64,000 nucleotides of DNA from Takakia lepidozioides (lineage: Eukaryota > Streptophyta > Takakiopsida > Takakiales > Takakiaceae), in assembly GCA_030704615.1 (NCBI GenBank), contig CM060731.1:3410001-3474000 (forward strand), written 5' to 3'. Shown here in pieces: positions 19,001-30,287 of this stretch; positions within the stretch are counted from its first letter, which is position 1, and every line of letters starts with the position of its first letter. Position numbers and translations under genes: made by a program. The notes beneath the pieces were generated by a model that saw only the letters and a list, made by a program, of their open reading frames with translations, made no database searches and was not told where the DNA came from.

Positions 19001-22000
19001 GACAGTGTACTGAGCAAGCCGGAAGAGTGTGTCACAAAACCCCAAAGGTCATTTGGAGATGCAGTCCTCATGCAAGTTACTATGCACTTCAGCCCTCTCA
19101 GCTGGAGGCCTCTACCACAGAGAGAGATTACCCAATGACTCCTTTCTGATGAAGGTCCAAGAGCTGTTGGTTGGCAAGTCTGTGTCGGGTCCTGCAGCAG
19201 CCAACAAGCACGTCCTACATTTATGAGCATTTCTTACCCCCTCTAACCCTTGTTTTGTTCAGCGGAAATCCTTTGGCCATACCACTATTACATTGTAAAA
19301 TGAAAGTGAAAATCAGCAAGTAAGAGCGCACAGTAGGTCAAGGAAAATGGAATGGTCTGCACCATCGAGAGCTTGGGCATCCACAAAGACAAACTCCACC
19401 CCTCCAATCATGATACTGTAGTTTGGTGATCCAAATTTCCTTTCGTATCGATTCAATACCTACACACAGACTAGTCATCAAAACTCCACCATTGCCTAAA
19501 GACACAAATCACTAGGCCTCAAGCACTTCGACAATCACAGACCCAAGTACAACATCCATCCAAATTTCTCTGTTGCTTTTGCTTTCTCATGTTATATTTC
19601 ACGGTCCCCATTACTTCCTAGAGCACATACAGACCAGAAAAGCAGACATATGTTTTGCTATAAAAGGTAGGGTACAAAAGAAAGAAGACCTCCGGTTTGT
19701 CATTGTGCACTGCTTCATAGCCCAGATCATGGTTACCAGGAAGATAGTGGACGGGAATAGTGGACTGGTCTTGTCTTTGATTGAGTCCTGTCTGTGCCTG
19801 GTTGAAGAGGTGCTCAAATCGCTTCGTGGATTCCCTCCACCTGCATTTAAGAGAGGTATGCAAACAGAGGTTTGGTCTTAACCAAATCTCCTTTAAAGGT
19901 TCCCAGAAGAATGAATACTTTCCTTACCACCACAAGCACTCCAGGGTCATAACTTTTTCCCAAAGGGAGTTCAATTATTGAGAGACAGAAATGAGATGAA
20001 ATGGTACTTTATTGAGAGACAGAGATAATATGTCGTTTGCCATAGCCTTGTGGCCATTGACCCCATGCTCAGTTTGAGCAGAACACAAAAGGACAGAAAC
20101 TACCTTTGTCAGGGGCTGACGCCGGTAGGAACAGACAATTAATCCGAGTTGTCAAGATATCCTCTAGAAATTCCTTCACACAAGCATCAATCTGCTGTGT
20201 CTGGTTTGCCCCATAACTAGGCCCCAAAAGGGCCTGGGCATTTCGCTCAGCCTCGAGACTTTCAAAGTTGGTCAACAGAGGTTCAGGCACAATTCCCGTG
20301 ATGGATTTGAAGAGGGCGTCTCTCTCGTGAGAGTACCCAGGACAATGAAAGAGAGAGAGAGAGAGAGAGAGAAAAAATGTACTCCTAAGACGTTTGCTGT
20401 AGCTTGGGGCCATAGACACCGCACCCAGTTTGTGGGGGAACAAATGAGAACACACACTACCTTTGTGAGAGGCTCACTCCAGTGATGGGACTTAGCATGA
20501 TATAAATGATTTGTTCGGGCTTTTCAGATTCCTCTAGGAAGCCCTTCACACCTGCTGTGTATGATCTGCCCAACAGGAATAGAGAATGTACTCATGCCGT
20601 TCCCTGTGATCGTTGGCGTGCCATAACCTTACGGCCATTGACCCTGTGGGAAACTTGCCGTCTCGGAGTCTTTTGTGGGGTTCAAACCCACCAGGGTTCA
20701 GCTTATCCCCGCAGCTCAGCTGCAGGTAAAAACTTATTTTCTTGTAACTGCCATTAAGGTGGCCACAGGGGAGAATGTACAAATAAGATGTTTTCCATGG
20801 CCTTGTGGCTCACCGAGAGAGAGAGAAATGAAAGGTACTTTCTATAACGTCCAGGGGAAGCTCAAAGAGCTTATGGGACAAGAGAAAGGAAGACACGAGA
20901 AAGAGAGAGGGGCCACAAACAACCCAAAAGCAACTAGCTCAAGGGATTGTCTAAGAGTCAACACGTCATGCAGGTAAGCTGCCAAGCATTTCAGATCCTT
21001 GTAATGAAGACCTCCGGGAGAGATTGGGTATCCTGGAATAGACAGTTGGATCTCCCACGGATCTTTTTGCATAAAGGGCAGTGAAAGAAGATATGTTCTT
21101 CACTTTGATTTCCATGTAGTCCCCAGCACAAGCGGGGCATAGTCGGTTGTCATGTTGCTGATTTTTTCAGAGAGAGAGAATACGTGAGAAAGAGAAGATT
21201 GGATGATAAAGACCTCTCTACCAGACAGTCAACAAAATACAGCTTAACATTTTTAAGGAGTTATTTGCGCACATACTCTTCGTCTGGAAGAAAAGGACCC
21301 CCATCAAAAAGGTCGCCCAGAAATAAAATTTTATCAGGTTCCAAGGCCAGCACAGAGGAGCGGAAGGCACGGCGCATGTAGATGTCTGAATAGAATTGAG
21401 TCAATTGTAGTGATAAAGAACCACGCTTCTGCCCATACGATGTACGATCGGTGATCTGAAGATAGTAACATACAGAGAGTCAATGTCAGGTGTCAATAAG
21501 GTGCAACTATGACCGGTCTGTTCAAGTTGAAACCAGTTAGGTCTCAACTGGTCTACTTTATTATTGACTACGCATTTCAAGCCGAAAATCAGATGTCAGT
21601 AGCTCCTGTTGTGTGTGCCCGAGTATGTACTCTGGTGATGTGTGCTTCACATGATTCTCTCAGATATATACACTACCACCCAGAGAACTACCATCTCATA
21701 CATGACATCACGAAAAAATAGAATGATGCTGGAACAAAACGATCATCTACAAAACTTCTGACAAAGGAAATACATCTTAAACCAGAAGGGCAAGTTCCTT
21801 GTGCAACCAGACATTTGATCAAGTCAAACTAAACAGTACCATTTGTACCCTGACTACTTATACCAAGGTTAGAAACAAGTCATCCACCACAAACAAGAAA
21901 TGGTATTTAAAGTGTGGCTGGTATGAATACAAGCGATGATTACTAAGGGCTGTCAAGGAAGAATTATGAAAAGAAAATTAGACAACAGCTAACACATTCT

Positions 22001-23425
22001 TGGTTTGAACATTCTTCTTTAGTTATAGAGATAAATTCTTTTGTGAACTGATCTTGTTCGGCCAAGATAAAAGCTTTGCGTCCTAATGACAATCTTTAAC
22101 TCCTACATGCTGCGACTAAGTTTGACTTGGTTGATCAGGTCATGTTTGCCAAGTTGAAAGACAATGTAACCAGACCTAGGCCTTAGAACAAAGACCAGAA
22201 GGAGCAAGGGGAGATGGACAAAAACCTGGGGGTCTGCTATGACAGCAACTCTGACTGGTCTGTTCAAGGAGCCATCCACACCCGTTGCATTCTGTTTTCC
22301 AGTTTGACAAATACCCCCACAATTCAGGAGAGATCCATCTGGAAGTCCCATTAGTTTGCCTTTACCACATAGCCTTCATTTCAAAAATTGGCAAGCTCCT
22401 CGAAATGGTAATTGCACACATATACGCAGCTTGACAGCCGGGAAACACAACATGAAGATGATGCCCATCAGGTTTTTGGTTACTAGACTATTGCAACCTG
22501 CTAACAAATCATGTCCAAATAAGCATACCAGAGCATAAGCATGCAAACATTACATTCTGGTTGGCATACATCTTCCCATTAGCTGCTGTGAAAGCATGTT
22601 TCTTGACTTTTAACATGATTCAAAGTGAGATTTGTTCTCACAAACCATTGAAGATAGATCGAGGCCCCTTCATATGACAGGTGATCAAGGCCAGGACTTC
22701 AGCTAATTGCAGGAATTCCCATTCTTTTCATTTCAGCTGATCCAAGTGTAAAATTTCTGAACCAGGCTTTCACTCTCAAATGGAAGGTTGATGGTTGATT
22801 GTCATCCAGCATCCCTGGACTGACCATTGGCAGCAACCAATATGCGACTAAGTCAGGTTTTAGTAGGAATTAGATTAAGGGCTGCTGGCATTGAATCCGT
22901 TCTAGACAGCCTAACTCTGATTCCAGCACTGCCAATGTAAGTCTCTACCTAGAACGTATGTGGGAGAAGGGCTAGCCATCAACCATGCCCTGGCAAAGTT
23001 GGCAGTACGCTTCCTGAGTTCCGAGCTCCCCAGGTTGCTTACACTTCCGGAGCCTATCGTGTCACCCTCCGAGGCATGTAATCACTCCAACTTTCATAAA
23101 ACACGATGATCCAGCAACCCCGTACCTGGCATTGTCGTGCCACAGGTGGAAGTGGGCAACCTGGTTACTACTCATAGTAGAAAGCACAAAGCAAGTCGCA
23201 TTTGCACTTCATCTAACGAATGTCTGTGTTTGCACTGCCAGGCTAACTCCAAAAATCTCCCTTACATATAGGCCAGTGCCCACCGCAAAGTGAGGAGCTT
23301 ACATGCTGAAGAGCGGGCCAGGAACATGACCAGGCAATTGAGCGGAAAGAGAAAATCTCGCCATACAGCAACGAGACCATCCAAATGCATCCCAAGAATA
23401 CTGCGGCCCGCCATCGCGACTGCAT
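10099..23425 (-). CDS. Cdc1/PGAP5-type calcineurin-like metallophosphoesterase
   Basis: Membrane-anchored metallophosphoesterase of the Cdc1/Ted1/PGAP5 family, which acts in the ER/Golgi on GPI-anchor ethanolamine-phosphate or in Mn homeostasis. Thirteen exons on the minus strand keep frame throughout (546 aa): 23303-23425, 22226-22291, 21277-21455, 19690-19840, 19332-19459, 19011-19066, 18315-18415, 18233-18264, 12918-12975, 12417-12491, 11266-11423, 10765-11034, 10099-10342. Exon 1 gives an N-terminal signal-anchor (VFLGCIWMVSLLYGEIF). The dimetal site appears in order as VIADPQ, FLGDLFDGGP, LPGNHDLGY, MCHIPLYRPD and LSGHDHDQC. HTLGSFSWQQGN and a C-terminal hydrophobic pair (ILLGITIIALIAW and LGPLAVLAAVNISFYL) follow, as in the plant homologues. 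Its introns have collected LINE and LTR insertions, including the 5.3 kb intron after the 32-base exon at 18233. The substrate is inferred from the family. Confidence 0.88.
13023..13475 (+). mobile_element. LINE 3' fragment (C-terminal zinc region)
   Basis: After a CT microsatellite this encodes the end of a LINE ORF2: LCGQSEDSIHFLIHCPGFS (truncated C2HC zinc motif), then FESLEAEPKAQALL and FLEDIWKTRIN. It is antisense to the host phosphoesterase gene and lies inside its intron. The same sequence recurs on the minus strand near 15.7-16.4 and 20.1-20.4 kb, so this is one family. It is heavily 5' truncated. Confidence 0.7.
13061..13090. repeat. (CT)n microsatellite
   Basis: Fifteen CT units directly precede the LINE 3' fragment. 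A matching GA tract sits at the same place in the minus-strand copy near 20348, so the tract is probably part of, or a hotspot within, that element. Confidence 0.9.
13439..13541 (+). repeat. tandem copies of a 40-base LINE tail motif
   Basis: AATGGCCACAAGGCTACGGC followed by AAACAACGTCTTATGAGTAC occurs at about 13439 and again at about 13498. Diverged copies appear on the minus strand near 15958-16062, 20040 and 20385, and in other forms near 15550, 20590, 20780, 27210 and 37910. Confidence 0.7.
13952..13974. repeat. short perfect hairpin
   Basis: GTGTGACAG and CTGTCACAC form 9-base arms around TACTT, in a phosphoesterase intron. No associated gene is visible. Confidence 0.6.
14292..14325. 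repeat. perfect 34-base palindrome
   Basis: Arms GAGGGCCTCTCTTCTT and AAGAAGAGAGGCCCTC are exact reverse complements around CA. It lies in a phosphoesterase intron. It is not followed by a T-run, and no element boundary is evident. Confidence 0.75.
15693..16429 (-). mobile_element. two overlapping LINE C-terminal fragments
   Basis: Minus-strand frames starting near 16429 and near 15900 each encode CGQPEDNIHFLIHCPGYSHQ and the FENLEAEPKA/FQNLEAEPKA region. They are separated by two copies of the 40-base tail motif at about 15958-16062. This is a LINE 3' end duplicated in tandem, continuous with the RT fragment upstream on the minus strand. Confidence 0.7.
16560..18225 (-). mobile_element. degenerate LINE ORF2: endonuclease and RT, catalytic YADD lost
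   Basis: Read from 18225 downward, the frames encode the end of an APE-type endonuclease (SIVDYIIVDK, GTSDHFLVW), a linker, and an RT with GYKAGGPDGI, NYRGITLLN, FFLDVKKAYDTVWRDG and GVAQGCTLSPLLFNVFIN. At least two frameshifts or stops interrupt it near 17100 and 17200 and around 17750-17900. The (F/Y)ADD box and thumb are deleted, because the sequence jumps to the C-terminal zinc region at 16429. It is 5' truncated in the endonuclease. The NYRGI motif sets it apart from the L1-type element at 42-50 kb. It sits in sense orientation in the intron between the exons at 18233 and 12918. Confidence 0.8.
18628..18696 (-). other. tRNA-like sequence inside LTR (minus copy)
   Basis: GGACGGG, A-box TAGCTCAGTGG, D-stem GCTC/GAGC, T-arm CTAGG TTCAATC CCTAG with B-box GGTTCAATCCC, then CCCGACC, which pairs with the 5' strand at six of seven positions. 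The anticodon stem is imperfect and the loop lacks U33, so a functional tRNA is unlikely; it may act as an internal pol III promoter. Confidence 0.6.
18898..18967 (+). other. tRNA-like sequence inside LTR (plus copy)
   Basis: Second copy of the LTR tRNA-like segment, in opposite orientation. A- and B-boxes are intact. The anticodon-stem 3' side differs from the minus copy (GGGGG here, GCGGG there), so the two have diverged independently. Confidence 0.6.
20069..20455 (-). mobile_element. LINE 3' fragment, third copy
   Basis: The minus-strand frame encodes HCPGYSHERDALFKSI, FESLEAERNAQALLGPSYGA and CVKEFLEDILTTRIN, homologous to the copies at 13.0 and 16.1 kb. A GA tract at 20348-20372 replaces the zinc-cysteine region, as in the 13 kb copy. 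It lies in the phosphoesterase intron between exons at 21277 and 19840. Confidence 0.7.
20348..20372. repeat. (GA)n microsatellite
   Basis: A pure GA tract at the same internal position of the LINE fragment as the CT tract at 13061-13090 in the inverse-orientation copy. Confidence 0.9.
20821..21080 (+). repeat. dispersed repeat, copy 1
   Basis: GGAAGCTCAAAGAGCTTATG followed by an A-rich stretch, CCCAAAAGCAACT, GGGATTGTCTAAGAGTCAA and AGGTAAGCTGCCAAGCATTT is matched on the minus strand near 61350-61180. In reverse it reads like a LINE C-terminal tail (YLHDVLTLRQS). Confidence 0.55.
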
Positions 23426-24366
23426 CTCTGTACGACGTCGATAGTAACGCCCTCTCTTCAATCTGCCAAAGCGACATTCACGGAATCCACTTACAGAAAT
23501 AAAACACACAATCGCACATGACTCTCCCTAAGTCTGGAGGATACTCCTCGATAGATGTCTTCCAAGATGCTTTCCTGATTGTTCCCAGAGTAGCTTTTTA
23601 TTGAGGAGGAGATTGTGGGCCCACCCTTGCGACCTCCTTTCCACGTCGTCGTTTTGGCGATCGCTGAGTTCCTTCAGCGCTGGCCCCGACAAGTGGCAGC
23701 AAAGAAGGCGGGAGGGTCCAAGCGAACACCTTCACTATAGACTGTGGATAGCGATTTTATAGGCTTGCCTCTTTCGAGAAGTTCCTGCAGTAAGTATCAA
23801 GGTGGGAGCGAGGCCGGAGTGCTCAGCGAGTTGCGTGAAGAACAAGATCAGTGCGAACGTCTGAGGGTGTCTTCTCCTACCGGCAAAGCACATTCTGCAT
23901 CTGGGTTTAGTTTTTTTCAATGGGACCCAAATGTCCTTGCTCTGTAGTTGCCGACAGAATAGAGAAGATTCTAGTCACCCAACAAGGACGCAGGAGTGAC
24001 TATGGATGGTTGTGGGATCTTCTGCACCCACAGAAGTATAGGACGTGGAATGTTCTCGCACCGTTATGAAGGAAGGATTGACTTGGTTTTAGCGCAACAT
24101 TGCCAAACTGACGAGCGATCCTCCAATGTCGAATTCGATACAGAGACAGACTACACGTTGGGTGGTGTTGGAATGGCGAAATACACACTGGATTTCTCGT
24201 ACGTTCTTGGTCGTTGTCTACCGGTCTATCTGTTTCTCGTGGGAAGGCAGTTCAGCATGACGGTACATACGGTAGGGCTGGTGGCATTCTCAGCAAATCA
24301 AGACAGGGCGAGGTTGCACGACGGAGGATGATGCACTGAAGTTGCTGGAGTATTTTGGGGGAGGCC
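23426..24366. promoter_or_regulatory. divergent intergenic region
   Basis: About 940 bases separate the start codons of the minus-strand phosphoesterase and the plus-strand cytochrome c gene, so both promoters should lie here. Neither a clear TATA box nor a recognised operator stands out. Confidence 0.45.
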
Positions 24367-27113
24367 ATGGCCTCATTTGGCGAGGCTCCGAAAGGGAACT
24401 CAAAGAGCGGGGCGAAGATCTTCAAGACAAAGTGCGCACAGTGCCATGCGGTTGAAAAAGCCGGGGGCCACAAGCAAGGTGTGTGTTATCTTTATCAAAG
24501 GCGTTTGAAGGACACCAGAGATCAGGGAATAATATGGGGACGGTGAAAAACCCTGATATCAAGACTTGATGAAACTCAACTGCAAACCCAGAGAATGCAA
24601 TTGAGAGATGAGTGCAATATAAACCATAGTAGATCACAATTGACTGAGAACGCCGGAGTCTGCCCTTAGTAGCAGCAAGTACAGAGAAATAATGGGGCCA
24701 GAGATCAACCCAAGTTTTATAACTTTAACCTGATATCCTTAATGGGATAAGCATTGATAAAGATAATGGTGCTGACACCAAGTCAAAGCTCACGCCCTGA
24801 CATTAGAGTGCACACTTTGCTCTGGCACCATATGCCCACAGAGTAGTAGCCAGAATGACAAATCCTATTACCCTAGCCAGTGTGGCGAGGGATGCTCTCA
24901 GACATTATTGTGGTTTTGAGTAGTTCTTTTTTAAGGACAACGAAAAGCGTTTAAAGTCTGATATACTCGCATGTAGGAGGAATCTGTTATTGCGAATCTG
25001 TTATTGTTGCTGTCCACACAGAATTAACACATTATATCTTTTTGAGTCCTCCTGCTGGCCTGTGGAAGTCTGTTCCTCGGAGGATTAGAGTCTGTTGTAC
25101 ACAAAGCAATGTTGACTAGTTATGACTAAGTCACCACGGTTCTTTACTTTAGCTTGTAGAATCTAAATGTTTGGCCTTATTGTGTTGGAAGCCCTGACTA
25201 GTCACTGATCTGCTCTTGTGAGGGACAGTGATGTCTGCTTAGATCCCCCCATCATCATTCTTTGATATATTTTGTATTCTCAATTCCATCATCCAGGAAA
25301 TGTCAATTTCAAGGGTTGGGAAACATGCACTCCTTCGAATGCATGAGTAAACACGGGTCTTGAAATCTGCCTGTAGTCAACCTTCTTGCACAGCTCCCAG
25401 TCAACCTTTCCGCAGAGGTGGAGGCAGGTAAGGTGCATCAAGAGAAGCTGGTGCATCGATTGATGGACATGGTAAGCAAACACTCAAATTGCAATCCAAA
25501 AAATGACACTTGTCTGCTGCAGGGCCAAACCTGTCTGGATTATTTGGAAGAACATCGGGGACAACTGCTGGGTACACATTTTCAGCAGCCAATAAGGCCA
25601 AGGCAGTTTCTTGGGGAGAAGACACTCTCTATGACTACCTTCTCAATCCCAAGAAGGTAAGGGCTCTTTGGCAATATATTTTATCTTTCTTCCACGTGAA
25701 GAACCTGCTCTTGGGTTGGTTGGTGTTTTTTAGGTCTATCTGGATAAAGCATCATAAACCATTTTGACTGGGTCTCAAGTCTGTGTATTTGTTGTTACTC
25801 CATTATATGTAATTCACAGGGTTTATCATCTTTGGTGATTTTCACTGCTGAAACATGAACTTTGGTTCATTATCATTGGTATCCTGGAGAATTGGAGTTT
25901 ACTCGGCACTTATCTGAACATAGTTTGTAAAAACGATTAGTGTGCTGCCAGCAATGATTTGTACTTTCTGCAAAATATGGGTTCATACAGTTTTCCTCAA
26001 TCCAACGCTGAGCTTTCTGAACTCTGATAAGGAAGAGGCAGTCATCTTGGGGAATTGGAGTGTTGGAAAGAAGTTGAAAGGAAGAGGTTTTGTACTTCAT
26101 TTAGATTGCTTTGCACTGCCTGAGGTGAGGGATTAGGGCTTCAACTTTAGTCTTGCAGCTTTTATTTGTGGTTCATGAAAAAAACGTATCAATCATCACC
26201 AAGTTCTTCTTAGGGATAGTTCACAGTTAGTTTGCAATCCCATTCAAAACGCCCTACTTACAGATGTGTCATATCTGAAGTGTGAATCGCCAGATTTCGA
26301 CCTGGAAAATGGGTCAGCTACTTGTACAAAGGAATCAGGGGGACTAAAATCCAGAAAATGTGCCAAAAAGCGCCAATAGTTGAAGCCTGAATTTGCCAAC
26401 GTGGACCGGTTAAAACGTGCCACTTTTTAAAACCCTGCCACCTCGTCATTCTCTCCACATGGGAATTCACAAGTGGCCCGTAAGGCAATTTTGGAAAAAT
26501 GAAATAAGAAGCACTGTCCAGAACAGACTTCTGAGGAGCTCTCTCAGTATGCTTATGTTAGTTAGGTTATCTATCTCTATCCCCCTCTCTCTTTTTCTTC
26601 TTTTCTGTGGTTTTATGTCGAGCAATCTCAATGATCTGAATGCTAAGAGTCGAGTCTTCCTGTGTTGGGCACAGAAACTCAGTACGTCTGCACCCTTGGT
26701 TGAGAACTTCTGAAGTTAGGAGCTATAATAGCTGGTCACTGTTATATAGGATGTAGTTAATTTCTTGGATTGTTCAAGTGAAGGGATGGCATTCTTTCTG
26801 GTATCCTTCCAACAAGATAAAATGTCTGTCCCATCATCAAATTTTATGTAGACTTAGCCTGTTTACTAATCTCACTCTCCGGCATCTAGCAATCTTCAAC
26901 CAAGGTGGACCTTAATGTGTACATCAAATCCAGGAGAGGTTTGAGCCAGTAAGTCACCACGTTCCTTTGGGTGCGAAGTATTTGGTGCTTAATTATATGT
27001 GTGTGTGTGGGTGGTGGGTGCAGTACATCCCAGGCACGAAGATGGTGTTCCCTGGCTTGAAAAAGCCACAAGAACGGTCTGACCTCATTGCTTACCTGAA
27101 GAGCGCCACCTAA
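24367..27113 (+). CDS. CYTC: cytochrome c
   Basis: Soluble haem protein carrying electrons from complex III to complex IV in the mitochondrial intermembrane space. Exons 24367-24478, 25523-25656 and 27024-27113 join in frame to 111 aa. The start at 24367 (MASFGEAP) gives the N-terminal extension typical of plant cytochrome c; an in-frame ATG at 24355 would add only four residues. Haem attachment is CAQCH. The conserved [20 protein letters not shown] and [18 protein letters not shown] follow, with the axial Met in GTKMVFPG. The protein ends LIAYLKSAT. Intron positions fall after HKQ and NPKK. All residues expected for function are present. Confidence 0.97.
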
Positions 27114-27940
27114 AGAGGAAGAACTCCAATTTCATTGTTTGGTTAGACCTGCTTTTGATGCAATTTTACTGGGAATTGGTGGGGCTGAGAGCTACTTTTA
27201 GAATGTAGTCATGAGACATTGTTTGCCGTGGAGAGCTACTTTTAAAATGAGATATAGGGATCTTCAATAATTGATTGAGTGCCCATCTGTTGGGTCATAA
27301 CAATATTGGATGTTGTAAAGTATTGCGTACTGTAATTCAATGTGTGCAGAGGGTTGCTTCCAGTGAATGTGGTCTCTATTGGAAATTTGTAATAGTTTGT
27401 CAGGCAGACAGATTCTGTAGTGGGTGGAAGTAAGATATGGAACTCCATGTTGGGCAAGTAACCTTCCATAATCCAGGCCAAATGGTGATGAAAGTCGGGG
27501 AATGTAGGTTTATGTGGTTAGTGCACGGTAGGTTGCATGGTGAGGTCACCAATCTCAGAGCTTTTGCCAGCCACTGCAAGAGCAACTCCTTTGCCGTATG
27601 GAAGCACTGTAGCCGGTGCAAGCAAAATTATGCCCCTTTCCCTGGAATAGTCCCAATTGTTGAGCTTATCTTGGTTACTGGGCGGTGTCCCCTTGTTGGT
27701 CTCCATGGCTCCCTTGTGAAGTTATTTTTCCTCACCCCTCATCATCAATACAATTTGGGGCTTCCAGCCCCCTTCCCCCCCACAAAGAAAACAAAACAAC
27801 AAGGTATAGTTTGTTTAAAAGAAAAGTTTGTTTTGTACCTACATACATGCACATACCGTTAGTACTCTATAAAGGAATACATTGTGCCCAACAGTGCGTG
27901 TATCGGGAGGCTTGGATAAGCGAGGTTGCAATAGCGAGCG
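27114..27940. other. intergenic region after cytochrome c
   Basis: No gene is supported here. Near 27211 lies a diverged copy of the 40-base LINE tail motif (GTAGTCATGAGACATTGTTT). The rest should hold the cytochrome c 3' UTR and the promoter of the next gene. Confidence 0.4.
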
Positions 27941-29013
27941 ATGGCCATGGCTGTGAGCCTGCATAGCTTCCATGGCTTGCACTCCTTGGAACAACGAGAA
28001 ACCCACAAACCATGGTGGAGGAAGAGGTTTGTGGGTTCTCCAAGGGCAGTGGGAAGTTCTCTTCCTGCGGAGTGCGTGGAAGCGAAGGGGGTGATAGATG
28101 GGCTTCTGAGCAAAGCCCCAGCGTCCGTGTCCTGGGCCCTCTATGAAGACCAGGGGGTGCAGCGGTTGCTGGGGGAGTCGGTGGAGAAGCTGTGCGCGTC
28201 CGCTGTGGATTCAGGTCCCTTTTTATCCTCCAAGGATGGCTTTGGTGTTTGGGAAGTCTTTTATGCCCCGCACATTTCCAGGTATGATAACTGACCCTTC
28301 TGCATCCCTATCTTCCCTTCCGGACAATATCTATGTCTGCTTGCCTATGAATCTTGGTACCTTGCCTACCTGATTGACATGGAATGGTTTGCCCCAAATG
28401 CATGGTGCATCGGTGTCCAATGTGAGGAGTGCAGATATGCCGAATTCTTGCAACGGTCTCATGTAGTTGGAGATACTTTGCAGGATCTCGAAGGCCTTCG
28501 GTGCAAGAATAAATCCTCTGCGCTATGTATTGTCCACATCAGGTTTTACAAGCAACGTAGGGTATATGAGCCCAATTGGAGTTGGATGGTTGAGTGCCTC
28601 CGGAGATTTTGTCGTGAAGGATAACAAGACAGTGGAAGTATTGTTTGATTCATTTTGGTGGGACATAGGACGCAACAATCTCCAGCCTGACCCCAAAGGA
28701 GAAGTAAGAGTTTCTACCTTCCTATTATTACCATTTGCTTGCCAGTCAAATTCCTGAGATGGAGATGATCTTTTCCCATAAGAAAGCTCTCAAGACTGGT
28801 GTTGAATTGGTTTTACCTGCACTTACAGTTATCCTTCTCGACTGTTATGTGCAGGGTACAATCGGGAGAACTTTAGTAAATCTAGCAGGGAGAGGGGCTT
28901 TCTTCCCTGCGCTTTCAGTGTATCCTGTGCATTATGCTGATGCAGATGTTACTGTATTCGAATTCACCCCCTTAAGAACTAAAATTGCCGCAAGAAAAAT
29001 TACTAGAAGTTGA
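27941..29013 (+). CDS. probable PAP/fibrillin-like plastid protein
   Basis: Three exons (27941-28281, 28484-28703, 28855-29013) join in frame to 239 aa. The N-terminus (MAMAVSLHSFHGL..., few acidic and several Ser/Arg residues) resembles a plastid transit peptide, and a basic stretch WWRKRF follows. The body has FGVWEVFYAPHIS, FGARINPLRYVL, GVGWLSASGDF, VLFDSFWWDIG, FFPALSVYPVHYADADVTVF and a C-terminal KIAARKI. This pattern (VWEV-Y-APH near the start, then two lipocalin-like strands and a C-terminal strand) resembles small plastid-lipid-associated (fibrillin) proteins, which bind hydrophobic molecules at thylakoids or plastoglobules. The family call rests on motif memory; gene structure and frame are firmer. 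Confidence 0.65.
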
Positions 29014-29475
29014 TGGTCCAAATAGTTTTTTTAATTGTATTGTCTGAATACCCAGCTGTGGTAAAGATAGGCTTTGAAGTAATTTCACCATTGGAAGACC
29101 CAGTGACTGCTTCTATGTAGACTGAGCAAAGTTCCCTTTTCTTTCCTACTAGTTTCTTCAAACAACCACCAAAGAAGAAAAGCTACTTGAGACATCAAAT
29201 TGGGCAAGAAATGGAGAATGTACCAGAACAAGCTTCCCAAGGGAAGGTGCAGGACTTTCAAATACAGGAAATCGCAAACAAACAGTTTGAAGAAGCAAAC
29301 ATCTGATATTCAACAACGAAGTCTTTACAGACATTCCAAGCTTCACCTACTGTAAGATAATACAAACAACACATTTTCAACAAATATTGGAAGAAGACAC
29401 TAATTCTCAACTGCTTTATGTTTCTACAACAATGTGGGTGTGTGTGATTAAGTCACTGTCCAGTAAAGGTCGTGA
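29014..29475. other. unassigned intergenic segment
   Basis: This contains the 3' UTR of the fibrillin-like gene. No other coding or repeat signal is recognised. Confidence 0.4.
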
Positions 29476-29483
29476 TCAGTAAC

Positions 29484-30287
29484 ATTTAGTCGAGAGAAAT
29501 AAGTGCAGGAAATCATCACAGGAAAGCAGAGATCCAACCTGCCCCACCTCAAGACTGGATACTTCTTGTTCATCTGTTGTTCTTCCAAAATCCGTTACTG
29601 ACTGTAGGATCAGAGCCACAATGAGATGAAGCAAAGCACAACAAGAAGTTAAATTTGCAAAAGTAGAAGGCCCAGTGACAGTTCTATTCACACTATAAAA
29701 TATACATATAGCGTCAGCATGATAGAACCCCGCATCATCATGCCCTGTACGCAGGGCGATCTCTCTTCTTCTCGCCTCCCTTTCAATCCTTTTCGAACGA
29801 TCTGCTCACTGCTGTACATCGCACTGAGAGAGTATAGTGCCCTCCACTCACTCACCGGGCCAGTCATTGGTCATGGCCATCTGTCTTGCCATGTGGGCTG
29901 TTCTTTTTTTGTTTTTTTGTGTTCTTTTCCATCAACTTGGGGTGCATATTTCAATGGGTCTTCATGCAGTGAAGGGTTCTGCTGGAAAAGTTCGGGAGTG
30001 TGAGACATCTGACATTAGTTCTAATGTGGCTTGAAATTCTGAGGTGAGCATTGCAGAATCGGAAGTGGATTTCATGCTTTCATTGATGACAACATTTTCC
30101 GAAGGAAGGGAGTTTGTGTCTCGAAATTTTTGCAGCTTGTCAAGATGAAGGTGCCATTGCAAATCTTGAGGTGGCAGCCACGGCCAATACAGTAACTCGC
30201 ATGTGAAGCGGCAATGCAGAGTCGCGTAGGGAGACTTGCCAAGGTGCAACGATGTGAATCTGGAAGATTCTCTAAACACGAGCCCAT
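29484..30287 (-). CDS. possible small minus-strand gene, unrecognised
   Basis: A minus-strand frame from about 30280 encodes WHLHLDKLQKFRDTNSLPSE and then a Ser/Thr-rich stretch ending in stop near 29962. A second open stretch near 29476-29607 (SVTDFGRTTDEQEVSSLEVG...) follows a CCTACAG acceptor and ends in stop. Both could be exons of one gene, but the join is not determined and no domain is recognised. Confidence 0.22.
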
